Source: Sphingomonas jaspsi DSM 18422 (GTDB lineage Bacteria > Pseudomonadota > Alphaproteobacteria > Sphingomonadales > Sphingomonadaceae). Taken from it: DNA of 64,000 bases. Each line of letters begins with the position of its first letter. The first letter of the stretch is position 1. A model generated the notes under the pieces. It saw only the letters and a program-made list of their open reading frames with translations. It was not told where the DNA came from and searched no databases. Position numbers and translations under genes: made by a program. The stretch is taken from positions 865,810 to 929,809 of the forward strand of contig NZ_KK073876.1 of the NCBI RefSeq assembly GCF_000585415.1, in the 5' to 3' direction. Below, piece after piece: positions 27,785 to 36,270 of the stretch.

Positions 27785-28707
27785 GCGCTGAGCAATTCCT
27801 TCGCCTGGGCCGCGTCGGCGGCCATCTGCGCTTTCAGCGCGTCGAGGCTGTCGAACTTCTCCTCGCCGCGCAGATAATGGTGGAGCGCGATCTCGACCGT
27901 GCGGCCGTAAAGGTCGCCGTCGAAATCGAAGAGGTAGGTTTCGAGCAATAACTTGGGCGGGTCGAACATCGGCCGCACGCCAAGGCTGGCGACGCCGTCA
28001 TGCTCACTGCCGTCATCCAGTCGCGCGCGGACGGCGTAGATGCCGTATTTCGGGCGGAGATAGGTGCCGAGTTCCATGTTGGCGGTCGGCCAGCCAAGCT
28101 CGCGCCCGCGCTTGTCGCCGTGGATCACGGTCCCTTCGATGGCGAAGGGGCGGGTCAGAAGTTGCGTCGCGCCGTGCGGGTCGCCGGACTGAAGCGCTTC
28201 GCGGATCCGGCTGGAGGAGACGACCTCGCCTGCCAGCGTTACCGGCGCGACCGTCTCCGCGACGATGCCGTGCGCCGCCCCGATGTCGCGCAGGACGTGC
28301 GGATTGCCGCCGCGCGCCTTGCCGAAGGTGAAGTCCTCACCGGTCACGACGCCGGTCGCGCCGATCTTGCGGGCGAGCAGGTCGGCGATGAAGTCTTCGG
28401 CGCTGGTCGAGGCCAGTGCGTCGTCGAACCGGAACACCAGCATCGCGTCCGCGCCTGCAGCCAGGAACATCCGTTCGCGCTGGTCGAGCGTGGTCAGGCG
28501 AAAGGGCGCTGCGTCGGGGCGGAAATGTCGGACGGGGTGCGGATCGAAGGTGGCGACGATCACCGGCCTCCGCTCATGCGCGCCGCGCTGCACGGCGCGG
28601 CCGACGACCGCCTGGTGGCCGAGGTGAAAGCCGTCGAAATTGCCGAGCGCGACGATCGCGCCGCGCAGGGCGTCGGGAATCGGGCCGGGAAGGGTCAGGC
28701 GGCTCAT
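27781..28707 (-). CDS. ribF: Bifunctional riboflavin kinase / FAD synthetase
   Basis: Makes FMN and FAD from riboflavin. The 308-residue protein has an N-terminal adenylyltransferase domain (ALGNFDGFHLGHQ at about 19-31, and SSSRIREAL) and a C-terminal kinase domain (VIHGDKRGRELGWPTANM, then the GVASLGVRPMF segment). The start is the ATG at 28707, overlapping the dipeptidase stop by 4 bp; the longer open frame upstream is antisense or out-of-frame to the dipeptidase. Size is normal. Confidence 0.95.
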   Translation of the reverse strand: MSRLTLPGPIPDALRGAIVALGNFDGFHLGHQAVVGRAVQRGAHERRPVIVATFDPHPVRHFRPDAAPFRLTTLDQRERMFLAAGADAMLVFRFDDALASTSAEDFIADLLARKIGATGVVTGEDFTFGKARGGNPHVLRDIGAAHGIVAETVAPVTLAGEVVSSSRIREALQSGDPHGATQLLTRPFAIEGTVIHGDKRGRELGWPTANMELGTYLRPKYGIYAVRARLDDGSEHDGVASLGVRPMFDPPKLLLETYLFDFDGDLYGRTVEIALHHYLRGEEKFDSLDALKAQMAADAAQAKELLSA

Positions 28708-29897
28708 CGCGCCGCCCCTTGCCCCAGTTCGGGCATCGGCACCAGCCCGCCGCGAAGGACGCGGATCGCATTGCCGCCCATCACCGCGCGGATATCGTCG
28801 GGCGTAAAGCCTTCGTCCATCAGCGCCTGCGTCACCTGCACCAGCTGCGACGTATCGAAGCGGGTGGTGACCGATCCGTCGAAGTCGCTGCCCAGCGCGA
28901 CATATTGGATGCCGACGAGGTCGCGGACGTGGCGCATCGCCTTGGCGGCCGCTCGGGGCGACGTGTCGCAGATGGCTGCGTCCCAATAGCCGACGCCGAT
29001 CACGCCGCCGGTCCTCGCGACGCCGCGGATTTCCTCGTCGGTGAGGTTGCGGTTGATCTTGCACGTCGCCTGCACCCCGCCGTGGCTCGACACGACGGGC
29101 CGACGCGCCATCGCCAGCACTTGGGCAACGCAGGCGTGGCTGCAATGGGCGATGTCGACGATCATCCCCTTGGCTTCCATCGTGCGCACGATCTGGCGGC
29201 CGAAGCGGGTCAGGCCGCCTTTCTTTTCGCCATGCATCGACCCGGCAAGCTCATTGTCGAAAAAGTGCGTCAGGCCGGCCATGCGCACGCCGGCATCGTA
29301 AAGACGGTCGAGGTTGCCCGCCTTGCCTTCAAGATCGTGGAGTCCTTCGACGCTTAGCAGGGCGCCAACCGGCCCCGGCATTCGCGCCCGCAGGGCGATC
29401 AGCGTGTCGAGGTCGCGAACCGACGCGACCTTGCGCAACCCGCCGTGCGACGCCGCCACGGCCCGATCCAGCTTTTGGCCATGCCATAGCGTGCGCTGGA
29501 GCAGCGATTGCCACGTCCTGACCGGCTGCAACTGGCCGATCGCGAGACGGGTGATGTCGTCGTCGGAATCGGCGCTGTTGCGGTCGTAATTGAGGCCGTG
29601 CGGCGACTTCGTCACCGAGGAAAATACCTGCAGCGCGACATTGCCCCGTTCCAGGCGCGGCAAGTCGACCTGTCCGCGCTCCGCCGCTTGGTTGAGCGGG
29701 CGCTTCCACAGCAGCGTATCGGCATGAAGATCGACGATGGTCAGCGTCTGGTGAAGGGCCTCGGCTTCCTCGCTGACCGCCAGCAGCGGCTTGCCGTCGA
29801 TCCGGTTCTGCCCACGCTCGACCCAGCCGGGGACGTAGAGCGCCGCCCCGACGAACAGCGCGTAGGCGATCAGCAGCGCCCAGCCTAGCTTTCGCAT
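28704..29897 (-). CDS. Membrane dipeptidase (M19, renal dipeptidase family)
   Basis: Zinc dipeptidase of 397 residues. An N-terminal membrane segment (about 5-22, MRKLGWALLIAYALFVGAALYV) anchors it in the inner membrane with the catalytic domain outside. Metal-binding motifs are VDLHADTLLW, EGLHDLEG, MIVDIAHCSHA, SSHGGV and a GSDFDG near the C-terminus, the M19 pattern. The ATG at 29897 is chosen because the anchor directly follows it. First gene of the coupled run dipeptidase - ribF - GDPD. Confidence 0.9.
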   Translation of the reverse strand: MRKLGWALLIAYALFVGAALYVPGWVERGQNRIDGKPLLAVSEEAEALHQTLTIVDLHADTLLWKRPLNQAAERGQVDLPRLERGNVALQVFSSVTKSPHGLNYDRNSADSDDDITRLAIGQLQPVRTWQSLLQRTLWHGQKLDRAVAASHGGLRKVASVRDLDTLIALRARMPGPVGALLSVEGLHDLEGKAGNLDRLYDAGVRMAGLTHFFDNELAGSMHGEKKGGLTRFGRQIVRTMEAKGMIVDIAHCSHACVAQVLAMARRPVVSSHGGVQATCKINRNLTDEEIRGVARTGGVIGVGYWDAAICDTSPRAAAKAMRHVRDLVGIQYVALGSDFDGSVTTRFDTSQLVQVTQALMDEGFTPDDIRAVMGGNAIRVLRGGLVPMPELGQGAAR

Positions 29898-29979
29898 TTG
29901 CCTGCCGACATACTTCCCCCGTCCATCGGGACAGGGAGTAAGCCCCCGATTTCGCTTGTCCAGCACCTTGAGCGGCATC

Positions 29980-30008
29980 TTGACTCTGGCCTGCCCGAAT
30001 CATAGATA
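29980..30008 (+). promoter_or_regulatory. Putative sigma70 promoter of the rpsM-rpsK-rpoA operon
   Basis: TTGACT (29980-29985), a 17-bp spacer, then TAGATA (30003-30008). Transcription would start near 30015, giving a leader of about 130 nt before rpsM. Confidence 0.45.
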
Positions 30009-30034
30009 GCGGCCATCCCGTTTCGCGGCATGCC

Positions 30035-30063
30035 GGCGGCGCTTCTTAGCGCGCGCCGTTTTT
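30035..30063 (+). promoter_or_regulatory. Hairpin plus T run in the rpsM leader (possible attenuator)
   Basis: GGCGGCGC (30035-30042) can pair with GCGCGCGCC (30049-30057) apart from a bulge, followed by G and five T residues (30059-30063). The overlapping palindrome CGGCATGCCG (30026-30035) could form a competing structure. Confidence 0.35.
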
Positions 30064-30142
30064 CCGTTGGTATGGGACACACACGCTACGAGATGGATTC
30101 GTCGGGTGCCCGCGGATCTGTGGAGCTAGGAGAATATAGTTC

Positions 30143-30511
30143 ATGGCACGTATTGCGGGCGTCAACCTGCCCACCAACAAGCGCGTTTTGATCGCGCTTC
30201 AATATATCCACGGCATTGGTCCGGCCAAAGCCAAGGAAATCACCGAAAAGCTGAACATCGCTTCGGAACGCCGCGTCCAGGACCTGTCGGACCAGGAAGT
30301 GCTGCACATCCGTGAAACGATCGACGCCGACTACACCGTCGAAGGCGACCTGCGTCGTGAGACGGCGATGAACATCAAGCGTTTGATGGACCTCGCCTGC
30401 TACCGCGGTCTGCGCCACCGCAAGGGCCTGCCGGTCCGCGGCCAGCGCACCCACACCAACGCCCGCACCCGCAAGGGCAAGGCGAAGCCGATCGCTGGGA
30501 AGAAGAAGTAA
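30143..30511 (+). CDS. rpsM: 30S ribosomal protein S13
   Basis: Head protein of the small subunit contacting the A- and P-site tRNAs. 122 residues, starting [14 protein letters not shown] and ending with the basic tail [12 protein letters not shown]; the internal [18 protein letters not shown] block is the S13 signature. AGGAGA lies ten bases before the ATG. Unlike the usual secY-adk-rpsM arrangement, nothing ribosomal precedes it; the upstream neighbour is the divergent dipeptidase. Confidence 0.98.
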   Translation: MARIAGVNLPTNKRVLIALQYIHGIGPAKAKEITEKLNIASERRVQDLSDQEVLHIRETIDADYTVEGDLRRETAMNIKRLMDLACYRGLRHRKGLPVRGQRTHTNARTRKGKAKPIAGKKK

Positions 30512-30521
30512 CAAGCGAGCG

Positions 30522-30538
30522 ACCGTCCGGGGGACGGT
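30522..30538 (+). other. Intergenic RNA hairpin between rpsM and rpsK
   Basis: A perfect 7-bp stem, ACCGTCC/GGACGGT with a GGG loop, 10 bp after the rpsM stop. No T run follows, so it is more likely an mRNA processing or stability element than a terminator. Confidence 0.45.
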
Positions 30539-30599
30539 TGCGAGACGTTACTCATCCTTTTCGTCGCTTAGACAGAACAAGATTTAGGGATTTCCACCC

Positions 30600-30989
30600 A
30601 TGGCACGTGAACCCCAGCGCCTTCGCCGTCGCGAGCGCAAGAACATCACCGCCGGCGTCGCCCATGTGAACGCCAGCTTCAACAACACCATGATCACCAT
30701 CACCGACGCGCAGGGCAATGCGATTGCCTGGTCGAGCGCCGGCATGATGGGCTTCAAGGGCAGCCGCAAGTCGACTCCGTATGCGGCGCAGGTCGCCGCC
30801 GAAGACGCCGGCCGCAAGGCCGCCGAACACGGCGTGCGCACCCTCGAAGTCGAAGTGAAGGGTCCGGGTTCGGGCCGCGAAAGCGCGCTTCGTGCGCTGC
30901 AGGCGGTCGGTTTCCAGATCACGTCGATCCGCGACGTGACCCCGATCCCGCACAACGGCGTTCGCCCGTCGAAGCGCCGCCGCGTCTGA
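30600..30989 (+). CDS. rpsK: 30S ribosomal protein S11
   Basis: Platform protein of the small subunit near the mRNA exit. 129 residues with the S11 core [34 protein letters not shown] and the C-terminal [18 protein letters not shown]. Second gene of the operon, 88 bp after rpsM. Confidence 0.98.
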   Translation: MAREPQRLRRRERKNITAGVAHVNASFNNTMITITDAQGNAIAWSSAGMMGFKGSRKSTPYAAQVAAEDAGRKAAEHGVRTLEVEVKGPGSGRESALRALQAVGFQITSIRDVTPIPHNGVRPSKRRRV

Positions 30990-31093
30990 TCTGTCGGCCG
31001 GGGTCTTGATCCCGGCCTTCGAATACCGACGTCGAAGAAGTTCAAAATCCGGGTTTCGCGGGACGCCGCCAAGCCCACTGCCAAGGAAGAAAC

Positions 31094-32161
31094 ATGGCCG
31101 TCAACGCAAAGAACTGGCAGGAACTCAAGAAGCCGAACGCGCTGGAGCGCAAGCCGGGCACCGACAATCGCCGCAAGGCGGTGTTCGTCGCCGAACCGCT
31201 GGAACGCGGCTTCGGCATGACGCTTGGCAACTCGCTGCGCCGCGTGCTGCTGTCCTCGCTGCAGGGTGCGGCGGTGACCTCGATCAAGATCGAAGGCGTG
31301 CTTCACGAGTTCTCGAGCCTGGCCGGCGTCCGCGAGGACGTGACCGACATCATCCTCAACGTGAAGCAGATCGCGCTGAAGATGGAAGGCGAAGGCCCCA
31401 AGCGGCTTCAGCTGTCGGCGACCGGCCCGGGTGAAGTCACCGCCGGTCAGATCGCCACCACCGGCGACATCGAAGTCACCAACCCGGACCTCGTCATCTG
31501 TCACCTCGACGATGGCGCGACGCTGAACATGGAACTGACCGCGGACGTCGGTAAGGGCTATGTCCCGGCGGCGATGAACCGTCCGCTCGACGCGCCGATC
31601 GGCCTGATCCCGGTCGACAGCCTGTACAGCCCGGTCAAGCAGGTCGCCTACAAGGTGGAAAACACCCGCGTCGGCCAGGAACTGGACTATGACAAGCTGA
31701 CGCTGACCATCGAAACCGATGCGACCGTCACCCCGGAAGACGCGTTGGCCTATGCCGCCCGCATCCTCCAGGACCAGCTCAGCCTGTTCGTCCATTTCGA
31801 CGACAGCCAGATCCGCGCCGCCGCTCCGGCGATGGCGGGCGGTGCTGTCGCGACCGACGGCGCCCCGGCGACCGACACCAACCAGCTCAACCGCTACCTT
31901 CTCAAGAAGGTCGACGAACTGGAACTGTCGGTGCGTTCGGCGAACTGCCTGAAGAACGACAACATCATCTACATCGGCGACCTGGTCCAAAAGACCGAGG
32001 CCGAGATGCTCCGCACGCCGAACTTCGGCCGCAAGAGCCTCAACGAGATCAAGGAAGTCCTTGCCTCGATGGGCCTGCGCCTCGGCATGGACATCCCCGG
32101 CTGGCCGCCGGAAAACATCGAGGAAATGGCGAAGAAGCTCGAGCAGGAATTGCTCGGCTAA
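31094..32161 (+). CDS. rpoA: RNA polymerase alpha subunit
   Basis: Assembly platform of RNA polymerase. The 355-residue protein has the N-terminal dimerisation domain ([33 protein letters not shown]), the second assembly domain ([14 protein letters not shown] ... YVPAAMN) and the C-terminal DNA/activator-binding domain ([46 protein letters not shown]). It is followed by a strong terminator, not by rplQ as in most bacteria. Confidence 0.98.
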   Translation: MAVNAKNWQELKKPNALERKPGTDNRRKAVFVAEPLERGFGMTLGNSLRRVLLSSLQGAAVTSIKIEGVLHEFSSLAGVREDVTDIILNVKQIALKMEGEGPKRLQLSATGPGEVTAGQIATTGDIEVTNPDLVICHLDDGATLNMELTADVGKGYVPAAMNRPLDAPIGLIPVDSLYSPVKQVAYKVENTRVGQELDYDKLTLTIETDATVTPEDALAYAARILQDQLSLFVHFDDSQIRAAAPAMAGGAVATDGAPATDTNQLNRYLLKKVDELELSVRSANCLKNDNIIYIGDLVQKTEAEMLRTPNFGRKSLNEIKEVLASMGLRLGMDIPGWPPENIEEMAKKLEQELLG

Positions 32162-32185
32162 GCCACCACCTTTCGGTGAAGGTTC

Positions 32186-32217
32186 AAAGGGTCGTCCCGC
32201 AAGGGGCGGCCCTTTTC
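32186..32217 (+). terminator. Rho-independent terminator of the rpoA operon
   Basis: A 13-bp stem with two or three G-U pairs (AAAGGGTCGTCCC against GGGGCGGCCCTTT) closed by a GCAA tetraloop and ending in four T residues, 25 bp after the rpoA stop. It places the operon end at rpoA. Confidence 0.85.
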
Positions 32218-32234
32218 CATTTGACCCAAGCGGA

Positions 32235-32930
32235 ATGGTCATTCACGCCGTCGGCATGCGCGACCATGCCCAGATCCCTTACACCCAGCTCCCCACGCTC
32301 AGCGACGAGGAACGTATCAAGAGGGCGCGCAGCTTCATGCGGGACATGGCGACGCGGCGAACCTGCCGCATGTTCGCCGACACGCCCGTTCCGCGCGACA
32401 TCATCGAGGCGGCGATCGTCGCGGCCGGCACCGCGCCGTCCGGGGCCAACCACCAGCCGTGGCATTTCGCCGTTATCTCGTCGCCCGAAGTCAAAGCGCA
32501 AATTCGCGCCGCCGCAGAGGAAGAGGAACAGGCCTTCTATGCCGGCAAGGCGGGCCAGGAATGGCTCGAGGCACTGGCACCGCTCGGCACCGACGACGAC
32601 AAGAGCTACCTCGAAACCGCGCCTTGGCTGATCGTCGTATTCGGCCAGCGAAAGGGCGGGATCGAGCCCGGCGACATGAAGCAGAACTATTATGTCACCG
32701 AGAGCGTCGGCATCGCCTGCGGGCTGTTGCTCGCCACCCTGCACAAGGCGGGCCTCGCGACGCTTACCCACACGCCGTCGCCGATGGGTTTCCTGCGCGA
32801 TATCTGCGGGCGGCCGGACCATGAAAAACCGGTGATGGTGGTCGTCGCCGGTCATCCTTCGCCCGATGCCACCGTCCCGGTTCACGCCACCATCAAGAAA
32901 CCGCTGGAGCAGATCGCAAGCTGGTTGTAG
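32235..32930 (+). CDS. FMN-dependent nitroreductase-fold protein, iodotyrosine-deiodinase-like
   Basis: Flavoprotein of the nitroreductase superfamily whose sequence is closest in pattern to iodotyrosine deiodinase, which reductively dehalogenates halotyrosines. In the 231-residue product, [10 protein letters not shown] (38-47) is the FMN phosphate-binding motif, [14 protein letters not shown] (65-78) the second flavin loop, and [23 protein letters not shown] the third. The deiodinase lid residues Glu, Tyr and Lys that grip the amino-acid end of the substrate are matched by Glu98, Tyr102 and Lys123 with identical spacing (E-x3-Y-x20-K). ATG 32256 is an alternative start. It follows the rpoA terminator and is probably monocistronic. 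A generic nitroreductase role is the alternative. Confidence 0.85.
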   Translation: MVIHAVGMRDHAQIPYTQLPTLSDEERIKRARSFMRDMATRRTCRMFADTPVPRDIIEAAIVAAGTAPSGANHQPWHFAVISSPEVKAQIRAAAEEEEQAFYAGKAGQEWLEALAPLGTDDDKSYLETAPWLIVVFGQRKGGIEPGDMKQNYYVTESVGIACGLLLATLHKAGLATLTHTPSPMGFLRDICGRPDHEKPVMVVVAGHPSPDATVPVHATIKKPLEQIASWL

Positions 32931-32959
32931 CCACGGTGCCCTAAAGCGTGGGGGCTATC

Positions 32960-33022
32960 ATGAACCGTCGTTTTTCATCCGATCCGGCCACCGCGCGCGG
33001 CTATCATCGGGTCATCGCCTGA
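32960..33022 (+). CDS. Possible 20-residue leader peptide coupled to the DUF418 gene
   Basis: An ATG at 32960 behind a GGGGG stretch opens a 20-codon frame (MNRRFSSDPATARGYHRVIA) whose TGA overlaps the ATG of the DUF418 gene by one base (TGATG). The arrangement suits translational coupling. There is no obvious regulatory residue run, and the downstream gene has no other good ribosome-binding site. Coding status is not provable from one sequence. Confidence 0.3.
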   Translation: MNRRFSSDPATARGYHRVIA

Positions 33023-34272
33023 TGACGACGACCAGTTCCTCCAGCGACCGCATATTCAGCTTGGATGCGATCCGGGGCGTCGCGGTGATGGGCATCTTCT
33101 CGGTCAACGTCATCGCATTTGCGATGATCGAAGCGGCCTATTTCAATCCCGCGGCCTATGGCGGCCATCGCGGGATCGACCTGTTCGTCTGGGCGGCCAA
33201 CATGCTGGTCATCGACGGCAAGATGCGCACCCTGTTCTCGATGCTGTTCGGTGCATCGATGCTTCTGGTCGTCGATCGGGCCGAGCAGGCGGGTCTTTCC
33301 GCGGCTGCCGTTCATAATCGCCGGATGGCAGTGCTGCTGATGATCGGCTGCCTGCACTATTTCCTGCTGTGGTTCGGCGATATCCTCGTGCTCTACGCAT
33401 TGAGCGGCATGATCGCCTATGCAGCCCGCGACAAATCGCCGCGCGCGCTGGTGGCTAGGGGCCTGTTCCTGACCGTCCTGCACATGACGCTGTTCGGCTT
33501 CTTCTTTGCGCAGCAGGCCGGCGCCGACCAGGCGGCCCATGCTGCCGGGGCCACCGCGCGCGCCATTGACGAATGGAACGGAGGCCTCGGCAGCTTCTAC
33601 CCGTCCGCGTCGATGCTGGCGGAAGACAAGGCTCTTTACCTGTCAGGCTTCTGGGCGATCGCGGCGGCGAAGCTGAGCGACTGGCAGAACATGATCACCA
33701 GCAACCTCGTCTTCCTGCCCGACACCGTGGGACTGATGATGTTCGGCATGGCGGGTTACAAATCGGGTTTCCTGACGGGCCAGTGGGACGACCGGCGCTA
33801 TCGCCTGTTGGCCGGGGCGCTCATCCCGCTCGGGCTGGCGGCGTTCGCGGGACTGGTCTGGACCGATGTCACGACGCATTTCTACGTCGTCGCGATGATG
33901 GTCGGATTCGTGGTCGTCGCAACGCCGTTCATCACGCTCCAGGCGCTCGGCTATGCCTCGCTCATCATCCTTCTGACCCGGGGACGCGGCTGGCTTGCGC
34001 AGCGCGTGGCGGCCGCCGGTCGCTGTGCGTTCAGCAATTATCTCGGCACGTCGGCCATTGCCACCTTCGTTTTCTACGGCTGGGGGCTTGGTCGTTACGG
34101 CAGCGTCAGTCGCGCCGAGGCGTGGCTGCTTGTGCCGTGCGTCTGGGCGCTGATGCTGCTGTGGTCGAAGCCGTGGCTGGAACGATATCGCTACGGCCCG
34201 ATGGAATGGGTGTGGCGCAGCCTGTCGCGCGGATCGCTCCAGCCGATGCGGAAGGCGGTCGCGACCGCCTGA
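33022..34272 (+). CDS. DUF418-family membrane protein
   Basis: Polytopic inner membrane protein of 416 residues with about 10-11 hydrophobic segments. It starts with RIFSLDAIRGVAVMGIFSVNV, the typical N-terminus of DUF418/heparan-alpha-glucosaminide acetyltransferase-like proteins, and ends with the DUF418 core (AAGRCAFSNYLGTSAIATFVFYGWGLGRYG ... PWLERYRYGPMEWVWRSLS). Function is unproven; acyl or other small group transfer across the membrane is a guess from the family relation. It converges with the HPt gene, 6 bp apart. Confidence 0.85.
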   Translation: MTTTSSSSDRIFSLDAIRGVAVMGIFSVNVIAFAMIEAAYFNPAAYGGHRGIDLFVWAANMLVIDGKMRTLFSMLFGASMLLVVDRAEQAGLSAAAVHNRRMAVLLMIGCLHYFLLWFGDILVLYALSGMIAYAARDKSPRALVARGLFLTVLHMTLFGFFFAQQAGADQAAHAAGATARAIDEWNGGLGSFYPSASMLAEDKALYLSGFWAIAAAKLSDWQNMITSNLVFLPDTVGLMMFGMAGYKSGFLTGQWDDRRYRLLAGALIPLGLAAFAGLVWTDVTTHFYVVAMMVGFVVVATPFITLQALGYASLIILLTRGRGWLAQRVAAAGRCAFSNYLGTSAIATFVFYGWGLGRYGSVSRAEAWLLVPCVWALMLLWSKPWLERYRYGPMEWVWRSLSRGSLQPMRKAVATA

Positions 34273-34278
34273 GCCGGT

Positions 34279-34728
34279 TCAGATGCGGCCGAAGCCCTGG
34301 TTGGCGACCTTGCGGCCGAACCCGACGGTGGGGGCGTTGCGGCTGACCAGCGGATTGACGGCCTTGTCGAACGCATCGACCGTCTGGTTCCACAGCTTGC
34401 GCAGCTGGACCACGTCGGGGACGAGCTCGTCCGGAAAGCGGTGCGTTTCGATGCAGCGACGCGCGGTGCTTTCGATATGTTCGGCGACGTCGGCCATCTG
34501 GTTGGCACCGAACTGCCGCGACTCACCCTTCAGCGTATGCGCGGGAATGACCAGCGCGACGGTATTATGTTCGTGCATGGCCTGTTCGATCGCGGCGAGG
34601 CTCTTGGCCCCGTCCTCCCGAAAATAGCCGAGAATCTTGATAAAGCCGGGGCCGAGTTCGGCCCGGCTGCGCTCAAAATGCACCCAGTCGATCAATTCCG
34701 AGCTATTATCCACTTGGCTCCGCTCCAT
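34279..34728 (-). CDS. Orphan histidine phosphotransfer (HPt) domain protein
   Basis: Helical protein of 149 residues with the HPt phosphorylation motif IPAHTLKGESRQFGA, phosphoacceptor His64. Helices about 15-110 form the four-helix bundle; the C-terminal 30 residues (VSRNAPTVGFGRKVANQGFGRI) are unlike the family core. HPt proteins relay phosphate between hybrid kinases and response regulators; no kinase or regulator gene is adjacent. It has its own start 60-odd bases downstream of the der stop, which runs in the same direction upstream, so it may be co-transcribed with der. Confidence 0.8.
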   Translation of the reverse strand: MERSQVDNSSELIDWVHFERSRAELGPGFIKILGYFREDGAKSLAAIEQAMHEHNTVALVIPAHTLKGESRQFGANQMADVAEHIESTARRCIETHRFPDELVPDVVQLRKLWNQTVDAFDKAVNPLVSRNAPTVGFGRKVANQGFGRI

Positions 34729-34793
34729 GGCGCCCGCTGGTCACGGGCACAGTTCCACCGGCTGTCTTTACGATGCCAATGGTAAAGGGAGGG

Positions 34794-36164
34794 TTATTGG
34801 CCGTCCTTGCGATCGTAGGGATTTTTGGGCGCGCGCATGGTCAGCCGCAGCGGCACCGGACCCAGCTTCAGGTCGCGGCGCATCGAATTGAGCAGGTAGC
34901 GCTGGTAGCTGGTCGGCAGCTGGTCGACGCGGGTGCCAAAAATGACGAAGCTGGGCGGCCGCGTCTTCACTTGCGTGATGTAGCGCAGCTTGATGCGCTT
35001 GCCGCCGGGGGCGGGGGGCGGATTGGCCTCGATCGCCCGTTCGAACCAGCGGTTGAGCTCGCCGGTCGACACGCGCCGCGACCAGCTGTCGCGAATCTCC
35101 ATCGCCGCGCCGAGCAGCTGGTCGATGCCCTTGCCGGTCTTGGCCGACACGGTCAGGACCGGGATGCCCTTGACCTGCGACAGGCCTTCTTCGAGCGCGG
35201 CCTTGACCCCGTTGAACAGCGAGGAGGCATGTTCGGCCACGTCCCACTTGTTGAGCGCGATGATGAGGGCGCGGCCTTCCTGTAGCACCTGGTCCGCGAT
35301 CTTGAGGTCTTGCGCCTCCAGGCCACGCGTCGCGTCGAGCAGGAGGACGACGACCTCGGCGTAATCGATTGCACGGCGGGTGTCGGCGGCGCTTAGTTTC
35401 TCGAGCTTGTCGTCGACCTTGGCGCGTTTGCGCAGCCCGGCGGTGTCGACGAGGCGGACCGGCTTGGTGGTTCCATCGGGACTTGTCCATTGCCAGTCGA
35501 TGCTGATGCTGTCGCGGGTGATGCCTGCCTCGGGCCCGGTGATCATCCGGTCTTCGCCGAGCATCTTGTTGACCAGCGTCGACTTGCCCGCATTGGGGCG
35601 GCCGACGATGGCAATCTTGAGCGGGCCGCCCTCGACGTCTTCCTCTTCCTCCTCTTCCTCGTCCTCGCGGTCGATGAAGGGGCGCAGCGCTTCGAACAGG
35701 TCGACCAAGCCTTCGCCATGTTCGGCCGACAGCGCGAACGGCTCGCCGAAGCCCAGCGCATAGGCTTCGAGACGGCCGGATTCGCCGGCACGGCCTTCCG
35801 CCTTGTTGGCGGCGACGATTACCGGCGTGGATTCGCTGCGCAGCCAGCGCGCGATTTCCTCGTCGAGCGGGGTCAGGCCTTCGCGGCCGTCGATCAGGAA
35901 CAGCGCGACATCGGCTTCACGCACCGCCGCCTCGGTCTGCTGGCGCATCCGGCCGGGCAGGCTGTTGGGGTCCTCGTCCTCGAAGCCCGCCGTGTCCATG
36001 ACGCGGAAATTGAGGTCCAAGAGCTTGCCCTCGCCCTCGCGCCGGTCGCGGGTCACGCCCGGCCGGTCGTCGACCAGCGCAACGCGCTTGCCGACAAGGC
36101 GATTGAACAGCGTCGATTTGCCGACGTTCGGGCGGCCGACGATGGCGACGGTGGGTTGGGGCAT
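34794..36164 (-). CDS. der: Ribosome biogenesis GTPase Der (EngA)
   Basis: Double GTPase required for 50S subunit assembly. The 456-residue protein starts at ATG 36164, has a first G domain (GRPNVGKST at 10-18, [14 protein letters not shown]), an acidic linker of consecutive Glu residues (about 170-178), a second G domain ([25 protein letters not shown]) and a KH-like C-terminal domain. The longer open frame upstream adds no conserved residues. It follows bamB on the same strand, matching the widespread yfgM-bamB-der order. Confidence 0.96.
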   Translation of the reverse strand: MPQPTVAIVGRPNVGKSTLFNRLVGKRVALVDDRPGVTRDRREGEGKLLDLNFRVMDTAGFEDEDPNSLPGRMRQQTEAAVREADVALFLIDGREGLTPLDEEIARWLRSESTPVIVAANKAEGRAGESGRLEAYALGFGEPFALSAEHGEGLVDLFEALRPFIDREDEEEEEEEDVEGGPLKIAIVGRPNAGKSTLVNKMLGEDRMITGPEAGITRDSISIDWQWTSPDGTTKPVRLVDTAGLRKRAKVDDKLEKLSAADTRRAIDYAEVVVLLLDATRGLEAQDLKIADQVLQEGRALIIALNKWDVAEHASSLFNGVKAALEEGLSQVKGIPVLTVSAKTGKGIDQLLGAAMEIRDSWSRRVSTGELNRWFERAIEANPPPAPGGKRIKLRYITQVKTRPPSFVIFGTRVDQLPTSYQRYLLNSMRRDLKLGPVPLRLTMRAPKNPYDRKDGQ

Positions 36165-36270
36165 GGCGGGCACGCCCTGCCCGCATGGCGGCGCTAGGTC
36201 AATGGCAGACAATGGAAAAGGCGGGCCGGACCCAGGTCCGTGCCCGCCCATCCGTGTGCGTCGTGCGGCC

